The notes under the pieces are model-generated. The model was not told the DNA's origin and ran no database searches. It saw only the letters and a program-made list of their open reading frames with translations. A program made the translations under genes and the position numbers. Positions 56,303 through 64,000 of a stretch of 64,000 bases of DNA are shown piece after piece. This DNA comes from Bacillota bacterium (lineage in GTDB: Bacteria > Bacillota > Clostridia > Lachnospirales > Lachnospiraceae): assembly GCA_023392615.1 (NCBI GenBank), contig JAEVYT010000021.1, positions 186,001 through 250,000 on the forward strand, given 5' to 3'. Within the stretch, counting starts at the first letter, position 1. Each line of letters begins with the position of its first letter.

Positions 56303-59284
56303 GTGGCGATTATAACGGCATATGATGGCAGTTTAAATTTTGACACAAAAATAGATACCAAAGGGTTTTCCAGAGGTACAAATACAATTAAATCACAAGC
56401 AAATGCACTTAAGAGTACACTGGCAGGCTTGGGGAAGGTAATGATAGCAGCTTTCTCTGTTGCTGCCATTGTTACTTTTGGAAAACAAGCAATTGATATA
56501 GCCTCTGACCTTACCGAGGTACAAAACGTGGTTGATACTGCTTTTGGCGATATGTCGTATAAAATTGAGGATTTTGCTAAAACATCAATAGAAAAATTCG
56601 GCTTATCAAAGCTTGCTGCAAAGCAAATGGCAAGTACATACATGGCTATGTCTACTGGTATAGGGCAGATGGCAGACCAAGCTTCTGACATGGCAGTAGA
56701 AATCACTGGACGACTTGCTGATGTGATGTCATTTTATAATAAAACTCAATCAGAAGCTGATACGATAGGAAGGGCTCTGTACTCAGGAGAGACGGAGCCA
56801 TTAAAAGCGATAGGTTTAGTTGCCACACAGACAAACCTCCATCTATTCGCACTACAACAAGGGTTTACTAAAACATACGAAAAGATGAGTGCCGGAGAAC
56901 AGCTTTATGTTAGACAGTTGTTCTTCTTAGATAAGACAAGCCTTGCTGCAGGTGATTTCGTTAAAACATCTAAAAGTTGGGCTAATCAGACCAGAGTATT
57001 AAGCGAAAACTGGAAGAACTTCTTGGGTATCCTGGGCAATGGATTGATTCAAATTTTAACTCCGGCGGTAGTGTACTTAAATTCAGCTCTTAATGCTTTA
57101 ACTCAGATGGCTACAACAGCCGGGAAAGTATTATCATTAGTGTTTGGTTTTAATAATGCTACTCAATCAACATCTAATAATTTATCATCTATTTCTTCTG
57201 GTTCAGACGATGCGAGTAAAGGGATTACGGACGTTGGAAATGCAGCAAAGGCAACGGCAAAGAAAATTAAAAACAGTACAGCTCCATTTGATCAATTGAA
57301 TACCGTTATGGAAGCTACGTCCGCAAGTTCTTCTGATCTATCAGATGCGCTAAATTCTGGAGGGAATTATAATTTCGGTGTTACGCCTAAGATAAATAAA
57401 CCGGATACTACTGAATTTGAAAACTCAATCATGAAGCTTGCTGACAACTTAAAAACAGCCTTAGCACCTGCTACAGATGCGTTAAAAACATTATGGAATG
57501 ATGGATTATCGAAACTAGCAGGGTTTGCAGGGACAGCTTTAATTGATTTTTTTAACTACTTTTTAGTACCAGTTGGATCATGGGCACTTGGAGAGGGAAT
57601 ACCGAAACTTATTCTGGCTATAAATGGGCTACTGTCTGATATTGATTGGGATAGATTGAATAAAGCGTTATCAGATTTTTGGAAAGCTATAGCACCGTTG
57701 GCAATTGCATTTGGACAAGGATTTATAGATTTTATCGGTGAGATGGCAGAAGCATTGAAGCCATATATAATTGATGCAGTTAACGGTTTAGCGGATGGTA
57801 TTTCACTAATAGCAGATAGTCTGGATGATATAAACCCTGATACGGTGAAAGGATTTGGAGAGTTTACAGGATGGGTTGTAAGTTTAGCTTTAGCAGCAAA
57901 GGGTCTAGAATGGTTGATAAAAACAGTAGAAGGTATATCTAAGTTTTTTGTAGAGATAAGAACATTTGGATCAACTATAACAGCTTTTTTTGGTGCTGGA
58001 GGCGGTGGATATGGATTTTTAACCTTCATGTCGGAACTAAGTAAACTATCATCTTCTGGAGGTGCTTATCTTCCTGCGCTTGTAGATTCGATTTTATTAT
58101 CGGCGCCAGATAGTATTCAGAAATTTGTTAGTGGAATTAATTCGTTTTTTGATAATCTATATAAATCAATCGGTGATAGTTTAAGTGTAATTTTCAATTG
58201 GGATTCAACACTTGCATTAGTTGACGATATGGTAGAAAAATTTGAGACTGCTTTTAGTGAAAATCAAAGTTTTCTTGATATAGGGGAAAATATTGTACTT
58301 GGTATATTAGAAGGAATTTTATCAGTATTTTCGGCAATATTAGAACCCATTAACGACCTGTTCTTAGCTATTTGGAATGCGTTATGTGATGTATTTGGAA
58401 TACATTCTCCAGCAACCGAGATGATGCCGATAGGTAAATATATACTAGAGGGTATTGTATATGGATTTTCAAATGCTGTTCAAAAAATGTGGGATACGAT
58501 TACTATATTTGCAACTAATGTTATTACCAAAATAGGATCAGCATTCAAAGGGAAAGCAATTGATTTTAGTGAGTTGCTATCTTGGTTCAAGGATAAAACG
58601 GTAAATTTTAAAGTTAATATATGGAATAAAGCAAGTGATATCAAAAAATCATGGGATAACTTAGCGATTGGGTTTAAAGATAAATTAGTTAATTTTAGAG
58701 CACAGATATTGCAAAAATGGAATGATCTTAAAGAAAGGTTTCACTCACTTTATGATAATTTCAAGAATAAGGATGTAGAATTTCGTGCTAAAGTACCACA
58801 ATTATGGAGCGATTTAAAAGGTAAATACAATGCGCTTACAAAATACTTCGTTGGAAAAAAAGTAGAATTTCTGGTTAGTCTTAAAACTAGCTTAGGTGAT
58901 ATAAAGAAGTTCGTTAATGACCTTATCGATAGTATTAACACTAATGTTATAGCTAAGTTATCTATAGATTGGGATATGCCAAGTCCTATACCTGATATTA
59001 AGTTTAAAGCTCCTAAAATACCAAGGCTTGCAACCGGTACTGTAGTCCCGAGAAATTATGGTGACTTTCTTGCAGTATTAGGAGATAACAAGAGAGAGAC
59101 CGAGGTCGTTTCTCCACTTAGTACTATCGAAAAAGCAGTTGAAAATGTTTTGAATCGTAGAGGATCTGGAAGCAATCAACCAACAATTTTAAAGGTATAT
59201 CTTGAAGGTAAGCAAATATACCAGGAAGTAGTGAAGCAGAACAATTATAACACCAGACGAACCGGTGAAAATGCATTAGCTTAG
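56303..59284 (+). CDS. Tail tape measure protein
   Basis: 993 residues, GTG start behind GAAAGG. An N-terminal coiled part (DTKIDTKGFSRGTNTIKSQA) and a TMP core (about 90-250: ASTYMAMSTGIGQMADQASD, GRLADVMSFYNKTQSEADT) precede hydrophobic segments (about 415-700). Residues about 755-870 hold repeated units of F-K-x-K-x-V-x-F ... W-x-D-L-K. By the usual length rule (about 0.15 nm per residue) the tail would be near 150 nm. The C terminus has ATGTVVPRNYGDFLAVLGDN, typical of the family. Confidence 0.9.
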   Translation: MAIITAYDGSLNFDTKIDTKGFSRGTNTIKSQANALKSTLAGLGKVMIAAFSVAAIVTFGKQAIDIASDLTEVQNVVDTAFGDMSYKIEDFAKTSIEKFGLSKLAAKQMASTYMAMSTGIGQMADQASDMAVEITGRLADVMSFYNKTQSEADTIGRALYSGETEPLKAIGLVATQTNLHLFALQQGFTKTYEKMSAGEQLYVRQLFFLDKTSLAAGDFVKTSKSWANQTRVLSENWKNFLGILGNGLIQILTPAVVYLNSALNALTQMATTAGKVLSLVFGFNNATQSTSNNLSSISSGSDDASKGITDVGNAAKATAKKIKNSTAPFDQLNTVMEATSASSSDLSDALNSGGNYNFGVTPKINKPDTTEFENSIMKLADNLKTALAPATDALKTLWNDGLSKLAGFAGTALIDFFNYFLVPVGSWALGEGIPKLILAINGLLSDIDWDRLNKALSDFWKAIAPLAIAFGQGFIDFIGEMAEALKPYIIDAVNGLADGISLIADSLDDINPDTVKGFGEFTGWVVSLALAAKGLEWLIKTVEGISKFFVEIRTFGSTITAFFGAGGGGYGFLTFMSELSKLSSSGGAYLPALVDSILLSAPDSIQKFVSGINSFFDNLYKSIGDSLSVIFNWDSTLALVDDMVEKFETAFSENQSFLDIGENIVLGILEGILSVFSAILEPINDLFLAIWNALCDVFGIHSPATEMMPIGKYILEGIVYGFSNAVQKMWDTITIFATNVITKIGSAFKGKAIDFSELLSWFKDKTVNFKVNIWNKASDIKKSWDNLAIGFKDKLVNFRAQILQKWNDLKERFHSLYDNFKNKDVEFRAKVPQLWSDLKGKYNALTKYFVGKKVEFLVSLKTSLGDIKKFVNDLIDSINTNVIAKLSIDWDMPSPIPDIKFKAPKIPRLATGTVVPRNYGDFLAVLGDNKRETEVVSPLSTIEKAVENVLNRRGSGSNQPTILKVYLEGKQIYQEVVKQNNYNTRRTGENALA

Positions 59285-59294
59285 GAGGTGACAT

Positions 59295-59669
59295 ATGGCT
59301 AAATGGATACCAGGTTTTGAAATAGAAGGCATATCTGTACCTATACCGGATAACTACAGCCAAGTAATATCAGATTTATCAAGTGAGACATCCGGAAGAA
59401 CTCTTGACGGTAAAATGCACAAAGATGTAATTGCAGTTAAATCATCAGTTCCATGGGAATGGAAAGATGTTGAATGGGCGGTAGCTGCAACAATAGCAAA
59501 TGCAGTTGACGGAAAAGAAAGCATCTCTTGCCAGTATATGGATATTCGTAATCCTTATACAATGTCAACCATGACAATATACGTAGGTGACCGCGAATGT
59601 AAGCCTTCCAAATTTGGAGATAATGGCAAAGTATACTGGGATATATCGCTCACAGAAATACAAAGATAG
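59295..59669 (+). CDS. Tail protein, DUF6711-like
   Basis: 124 residues behind GGAGGTGA. Beta-rich (GFEIEGISVPIPDNYSQVIS, VPWEWKDVEWAVAATIANAV). It lies between tape measure and tail-tip genes, the place of a distal tail-type component. Family name uncertain. Confidence 0.62.
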   Translation: MAKWIPGFEIEGISVPIPDNYSQVISDLSSETSGRTLDGKMHKDVIAVKSSVPWEWKDVEWAVAATIANAVDGKESISCQYMDIRNPYTMSTMTIYVGDRECKPSKFGDNGKVYWDISLTEIQR

Positions 59670-59679
59670 GAGGGGAGCT

Positions 59680-62322
59680 ATGAATAACGTATCAACAGAA
59701 TTTAGAAATTTACTCAACAGTGATAACACAAAGATTTATTCAGCCAGGGCAGTTGTTACCCTGGCTGATGGCACTCCTATCCCAGATATTTTAACCGGGC
59801 AGATATGGGAAGGAGGTATACAGACAACTGAACAAACAAGTGCATCAGGGAGTTTTAGCATTGGAAAGGCAGCATGCGCGGAACTTGTTTTTAAGGTCAA
59901 TAATATATCTAGTGAATTTACTGTGTACGATTTTTACAATGCCAAAATTATTCCATTCGTTGGATTGCAGCTATCATCCGGCATTGAATATGTTAAAAAA
60001 GGTGTATTTACTGTAGATGATCCGTTTGACTCTGGCGGATATATTCAAATGACTTGTATGGATAACATGCATAAGCTAGATAAGCAGATCATAACACTGT
60101 CCGGATCAACAGTCGGAGAAGTTGCCTACAATGCAGCTACGGCTTGTGGAGTACTACTGAAAAACCTAACGTTTGATGGATATAATACTCCGGTTACTCT
60201 CCCGGATAATATAACTGATTATACATACCGGCAGATGCTTGAATACATATGTCAGATTACCGGTAATTTTGCAAGATGTAACGAAGATGGTTTAATTGAT
60301 GTCAAGTGGTACGATACCAGTACTTTTGATGCCCCAGCAGGTACTCCAGTAGATCCAACTAAGTGTCACCAATTCAGTGCCTTAAAATCACAGAGCATAG
60401 GCACCGATGATGTTGTGATTACTGGTATTAGGGTCACAGTCGGAAAAGAAACATATCAGCATGGATCCGATGGCTATGTTCTAGAGATAGTTGATAACCC
60501 ATTTACTATAGGTAGAACGAATGAATTTGCTGTGTCGTTAGGTTATAAATTAATAGGGCTAAGATTTAGACCATTAAGTATTGAAACTCTTTACAATCCG
60601 ATTGTGGAAGCCGGAGATGTTGCGATTGTTACAGATCGTAAAGGAAACAAATACAATACGATTATAACCAGTATGACAAGTGAGATTGCAAAAAATCTTT
60701 CAATAACCGGTGATGCTTCCACTCCTCAGAAGAACTCATATGTTGGCAATACTGCTGATACTAAAACATTAATCAAGACAAAGCAATATACTGATCAGCA
60801 ATTATCTATTTATGACTTAATGGTTCAACAGCTCACAGAACTGATTACTAATGGTTTTGGTATGTTTTATACTAGAGTTACTGATGAGTTAGGCGGAATA
60901 ATATTCTATATCCATGATAAGCCGCTCATGAACGATTCAACCGTGAGGTGGTTTCTATCATCAGGAGGAATGATTGAGCAAAATAAGATTAACGGAACAT
61001 GGGTTACTGTTAGTGGAACTGATAAACAAGGAAATGCTTTGTTTAATGTGTTGATAGCTCGCGGACTTGATGCAGATTGGATTAATACAGGCTTACTTAA
61101 GGCAGCACTCATAGCAGCCAATACAATTACGGCAGAAAAGCTAAAATTTGGTACTGGTCGTAATATGGTAATGCGTGGATATGATAGCTTTGAACAGATT
61201 GCCGTAGGTACGAACATAGGCACAGGAAATGGTACCGTGACAATAAAAGCAATATCAACTGATTATAGCATGGACGGGGCAAGGTCGTTAAAGATTCAGG
61301 GCACAGGAACAGATAATTGGGTATACCTAGGTTCTTCTGGTGCAGATTATCATATCCCAATTACAGCAGGAAAGGTTTATATTTTTAGTGCCTATGCCTA
61401 TAACCCAAGCAGTACAACAGCATCAATTGACATTTACACCCGAACCAATGATTCTGCAGCAACGCATTATGGATCAAGTGCAAATATTAAAAACTCGGAT
61501 GGATGGTACAGAATTATAAAAATTTTTACTGCACCGGTAGGCGCTACAAAATGCTTATTTAGACTGGATACCAATACGGCAAATTTACCAGTATATTTTG
61601 ATTGCTTGCAGCTTGAAGAAGTTACTAATATAAATTGCACAGCCGGTGATTGGGCTCCTAGTACTGTTACTGTAGTCGATGCAAATTCACTCACGACCGG
61701 AGAGGTAAAATCACAAAACTATTCGCCTGGCGCATCAGGGACCAAAATAAACCTCTCAGATGGTTCAATTGACACAAAGGGATTTAAAGTTGATGCAGCT
61801 GGTAATGCATCAGCTACCTCAGGTACAATTGCTGGTTGGAAAATTGCACAATATGGACTTTACAATGATACGCTAAAGGCAGGATTCCTAACTCATCCTA
61901 ATTCAGCCATTGTTCTATATGTTGGCAATACTACATATGCTGGCATGATTAGTGACATAGAAAACGGTACTGATGACCACTTGCCATATTTCTGGGTAAC
62001 TAAAACAGGACAGCTTTATACGGATGATAATGCTTACCTTAATGGGTATCTCGCTTGGCACCAAGGTAACTTAAAGATTAAAAGGGGAACAGTGGACATT
62101 ACTCCATCAGCTGCAAATACTCCAACCAAAGTAACAGTTTCACTATCAAGCGTAGGATTTACATCTGTGCCAAATATACAAGTAACTGCAAATTCATCGG
62201 TACCTGGTACGCAGGTTACTGGTGTGTCTTATAGTAACCTAACCCTAACAAGTGTTGATATTTACCTGACCAGAACAAATACCAATACAACAACTGTTAG
62301 TTATCAGGTAGTGGGATCATAG
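59680..62322 (+). CDS. Tail tip / receptor-binding protein
   Basis: 880 residues from the ATG at 59680, with GGAGGGG 5 nt upstream; the frame is open further left but overlaps the previous gene. The N-terminal half resembles siphophage tail proteins of the gp37/Tal class (VTLADGTPIPDILTGQIWEG, GVFTVDDPFDSGGYIQMTCM). After a helical stretch (about 380-420), residues about 515-665 form a carbohydrate-binding jelly-roll (YSMDGARSLKIQGTGTDNW, GWYRIIKIFTAPVGATKCLF). The end is fibre-like. It probably contacts the host cell wall. Confidence 0.78.
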   Translation: MNNVSTEFRNLLNSDNTKIYSARAVVTLADGTPIPDILTGQIWEGGIQTTEQTSASGSFSIGKAACAELVFKVNNISSEFTVYDFYNAKIIPFVGLQLSSGIEYVKKGVFTVDDPFDSGGYIQMTCMDNMHKLDKQIITLSGSTVGEVAYNAATACGVLLKNLTFDGYNTPVTLPDNITDYTYRQMLEYICQITGNFARCNEDGLIDVKWYDTSTFDAPAGTPVDPTKCHQFSALKSQSIGTDDVVITGIRVTVGKETYQHGSDGYVLEIVDNPFTIGRTNEFAVSLGYKLIGLRFRPLSIETLYNPIVEAGDVAIVTDRKGNKYNTIITSMTSEIAKNLSITGDASTPQKNSYVGNTADTKTLIKTKQYTDQQLSIYDLMVQQLTELITNGFGMFYTRVTDELGGIIFYIHDKPLMNDSTVRWFLSSGGMIEQNKINGTWVTVSGTDKQGNALFNVLIARGLDADWINTGLLKAALIAANTITAEKLKFGTGRNMVMRGYDSFEQIAVGTNIGTGNGTVTIKAISTDYSMDGARSLKIQGTGTDNWVYLGSSGADYHIPITAGKVYIFSAYAYNPSSTTASIDIYTRTNDSAATHYGSSANIKNSDGWYRIIKIFTAPVGATKCLFRLDTNTANLPVYFDCLQLEEVTNINCTAGDWAPSTVTVVDANSLTTGEVKSQNYSPGASGTKINLSDGSIDTKGFKVDAAGNASATSGTIAGWKIAQYGLYNDTLKAGFLTHPNSAIVLYVGNTTYAGMISDIENGTDDHLPYFWVTKTGQLYTDDNAYLNGYLAWHQGNLKIKRGTVDITPSAANTPTKVTVSLSSVGFTSVPNIQVTANSSVPGTQVTGVSYSNLTLTSVDIYLTRTNTNTTTVSYQVVGS

Positions 62323-62332
62323 GAGGGAGAAT

Positions 62333-62707
62333 ATGTACTATGTATTATTAAGTGATGGATCATATTTTACAGGCTGTTATAGTCAAGACACTGACTTAGT
62401 CGGAAGTGTTATTTGTAATTCTATACCTCCTATAGATAATCCCAAAGCGATATGTAGCTATAGATATAATGGACTCGGATGGGATCTAGATGAAGGAAAA
62501 TATCAAGCTGTTTTGGATGCAGAAAATGCAGAGCTGATACTAGAACAAATTAATCAATTAAAACAGCAATTGTCTGATAGTGACCCCAAAATCATCAAGT
62601 GTTATGAAGCGCAATTAATTGGTAAACCATTGCCATATGATATTAATTCATTAATTGCAGATAGGCAGTCCATAAGAGACCAAATAAATCAACTAGAATT
62701 ACTTTAA
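62333..62707 (+). CDS. Tail-fibre accessory protein
   Basis: 124 residues behind GGAGGGAG. A beta N terminus (YYVLLSDGSYFTGCYSQDTD) and a coiled-coil C terminus (ILEQINQLKQQLSD, IRDQINQLELL). It is followed by a terminator. Such genes occur after tail-tip proteins; function not established. Confidence 0.6.
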   Translation: MYYVLLSDGSYFTGCYSQDTDLVGSVICNSIPPIDNPKAICSYRYNGLGWDLDEGKYQAVLDAENAELILEQINQLKQQLSDSDPKIIKCYEAQLIGKPLPYDINSLIADRQSIRDQINQLELL

Positions 62708-62712
62708 ACTTT

Positions 62713-62735
62713 AGGCATCCTTACGGGTGCCTTTT
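62713..62735 (+). terminator. Terminator between tail and lysis genes
   Basis: AGGCATCC (62713-62720), loop TTAC, GGGTGCCT (62725-62732), then TTTT. Confidence 0.75.
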
Positions 62736-62770
62736 GTAATATAAAAATATGAAAGGGTGGATATTATGTA

Positions 62771-63007
62771 ATGCAAAATGAAGTGCTTATCGCGTTAATA
62801 ACATTAGGTGGAAGTGGAATCGGTACGTTAGGTGGAATAGTTCTATCGAGCAAACTGACAACTTACCGTATTGAACAGTTGGAAAAAAAGGTCGACAAGC
62901 ATAACAGTGTAATTGACCGAACATTCAAGCTTGAAGAAAGAATGGCTCTGAATGAAAGAGACATGTTAGTAGCAAATCATCGAATTAAGGATTTAGAAGA
63001 AAGGTAA
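62771..63007 (+). CDS. XhlA-like small membrane protein
   Basis: 78 residues. One N-terminal membrane helix (IALITLGGSGIGTLGGIVLSS) and a C-terminal coiled coil (YRIEQLEKKVDKHNSVIDRT). It resembles hemolysin XhlA-type proteins that accompany holin and lysin. AAGGGTGG lies upstream. Confidence 0.65.
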   Translation: MQNEVLIALITLGGSGIGTLGGIVLSSKLTTYRIEQLEKKVDKHNSVIDRTFKLEERMALNERDMLVANHRIKDLEER

Positions 63008-63018
63008 AGGTGAAAACT

Positions 63019-63297
63019 ATGGATTTATCATTTTTAAGTAACTATATTAATTTGGCGGTGCTTGGTATCTGCCTATGTTTAGGATATGTGATCAAGTACA
63101 GTTTTGATTTTATTAACAATAAATATATACCGGCTATCATGTTATTTGCAGGTACCACAATCAGCATTGCGATGAATATACCAAATATCAATGCTATCAT
63201 TGTGCTCAGTGGCATGATAAGCGGTCTTGCATCCACAGGGTTATATGAGACCATGCGTAACCTTATTGATAAAGATGGGAAAAAGAAGGAGGACTAA
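63019..63297 (+). CDS. Phage holin
   Basis: 92 residues from ATG 63019; the GTG at 63010 is too close to the GAAAGG site. Three membrane helices (about 8-26, 36-53 and 57-75) and a charged tail KDGKKKED fit a Phage_holin_5_2-type pore-former that triggers lysis. Located between the XhlA-like and endolysin genes. Confidence 0.8.
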   Translation: MDLSFLSNYINLAVLGICLCLGYVIKYSFDFINNKYIPAIMLFAGTTISIAMNIPNINAIIVLSGMISGLASTGLYETMRNLIDKDGKKKED

Positions 63298-63301
63298 TAT
63301 C

Positions 63302-64000
63302 ATGAGTGTAAAAATTGGACATGCATCGATAGATGAAAAAGGGAAGGCTACCGGCGGTAAAGTCGGGGATCAGACTGGTAAGGAAATTTGTATCCGTGGA
63401 TGGTATCCTCATAATCCGCCATGGAATGTATATCTTGTATGTACAGATCAGACGATCGCTAAAAAAGCAGCTGAGATCAATGAGCAAATCTGTAAAGATC
63501 CTAATTACGGTTATGATCAGCTCCAACGGTTGACTGGGTATAACGCAATTTTAAAAAATAATAAAAAAATAAAAGGTGCCAAAGGTGAATTTGATTGTTC
63601 CTCCCTGGTGGCTGCCTGCTACATATTAGCTGGATTGAAACTTTCGCCTAGTCTTACAACAATTTCATTGCGTAAGGCTCTTTTGGATACCGGCAAGTTT
63701 AAAGCATATACCGATAAGGCACATATCGGATCAGATGCTTATGCAAAGCCAGGCGCAATCTATATGAGAGAGGGTTATCATGTAGTGATGGCTTTGGAGC
63801 ACGGCTGTAAGTCAAACCCCTATAAGGTACCAGAGCGTAATATCAATCTTGGTTGCAAGGGTGAGGATGTGAAGTGGGTACAATGGGATCTATTAGCATA
63901 TGGCATCATATATGTCGAGGTTGACGGAAAGAAAGAAGAGCTTACTATAGACGGTCGCTGTGGTAAAATCACTGAAGCTGCCATTAAAGCATATCAAACT
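63302..64000 (+). CDS. Endolysin (amidase, NlpC/P60-like), truncated by the window
   Basis: 233 codons are visible without a stop. ATG follows GGAGGA. The N-terminal catalytic domain reads SVKIGHASIDEKGKATGGK, GDQTGKEICIRGWYPH, then Cys in GEFDCSSLVAACY and His in GYHVVMALEHGC, as in Amidase_5-type clostridial phage lysins. The last visible part (VKWVQWDLLAYGI, IDGRCGKITEAAIKAYQ) is the start of a peptidoglycan-binding domain. It cuts host peptidoglycan after holin action. Confidence 0.88.
   Translation, partial: MSVKIGHASIDEKGKATGGKVGDQTGKEICIRGWYPHNPPWNVYLVCTDQTIAKKAAEINEQICKDPNYGYDQLQRLTGYNAILKNNKKIKGAKGEFDCSSLVAACYILAGLKLSPSLTTISLRKALLDTGKFKAYTDKAHIGSDAYAKPGAIYMREGYHVVMALEHGCKSNPYKVPERNINLGCKGEDVKWVQWDLLAYGIIYVEVDGKKEELTIDGRCGKITEAAIKAYQT

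Larger units (their letters stand above)
24797..64000. mobile_element. Siphovirus-like prophage, left part (right end outside the window)
   Basis: The element starts at tRNA-Trp with a tyrosine integrase 100 nt away pointing toward the tRNA. It continues through a lysogeny operon, an operator-promoter switch, early replication genes, an accessory island and a complete head and tail gene set up to a truncated endolysin at the right edge. The order is that of Firmicutes temperate siphophages (terminase, portal, MuF, protease, scaffold, capsid, tail, holin, lysin). Genes look intact, so it may be inducible. The outer boundary at the tRNA is given to include the putative attL. Confidence 0.9.

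Noticed and set aside
57556..58029. A 157-codon leftward frame inside the tape measure gene
   Set aside because: Antisense to a clear gene, no binding site, and a composition that reflects the opposite strand.

Overview
The window is AT-rich DNA from a Gram-positive anaerobe of the Clostridia, most likely a member of the Lachnospiraceae. The evidence is the gene content: an mcsA-mcsB-clpC-radA stress/repair cluster, an [FeFe]-hydrogenase-like iron-sulfur protein, a bacteriohemerythrin, a VanZ-like protein, secreted SH3b, cohesin-like and cadherin-like surface proteins with Thr-Pro linkers, and strong AGGAGG ribosome binding sites. The species cannot be fixed from the sequence alone.

Positions 1 to about 24.8 kb are ordinary chromosome. 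In order they hold a GT4 glycosyltransferase, a bacteriohemerythrin, a hydrogenase-like protein (minus strand), two small membrane proteins, an M29 aminopeptidase, an ABC exporter pair, a metallo-beta-lactamase-fold hydrolase (minus strand), purM-purN-purD, two cell-surface proteins, and a heat-shock/proteostasis operon whose first gene is a GntR/YtrA-type regulator instead of the usual CtsR (GntR, mcsA, mcsB, then clpC). After these come a small conserved protein, radA, a helical protein of unknown function and tRNA-Trp.

From tRNA-Trp (24797-24869) to the right edge is a tailed, siphovirus-like prophage. Its right end and attR lie beyond the window. The left, lysogeny operon on the minus strand reads cI-like repressor, ImmA/IrrE protease, secreted lipoprotein nuclease, small protein, integrase. 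A divergent switch with two consensus promoters and three 17-bp operators separates it from the rightward early genes (Cro-like, excisionase-like, tandem-AbrB, double OB-fold SSB, HUH replication protein, inactive RNase H fold, PcfK/PcfJ, HNH and others). Two isolated minus-strand genes with nearly identical TTGCAT-type promoters sit inside the early region.

Between about 38.6 and 45.2 kb is an accessory (moron) island. It has small genes on both strands, most with their own promoters, several membrane proteins, two promoters carrying LexA/SOS-type boxes, a structured small-RNA candidate, a Dam methylase remnant and a broken zinc-ribbon gene. The late sigma-like regulator (ArpU/DUF1492 type) lies inside it.

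From 45.3 kb the late operon runs terminase, portal, MuF-like minor capsid protein fused to an Ntox50-like toxin domain with a candidate immunity gene, phage-encoded Prp protease, scaffold, major capsid protein, connectors, tail tube, chaperones, tape measure, tail proteins, XhlA-like protein, holin and a truncated endolysin. The most interesting points are the Prp protease paired with a Prp-type LQRFA site near the start of the capsid protein, the capsid-borne toxin/immunity pair, the SOS-box-driven unknown two-gene cassette at 43.3-45.0 kb, and the two small-RNA candidates with related terminators.
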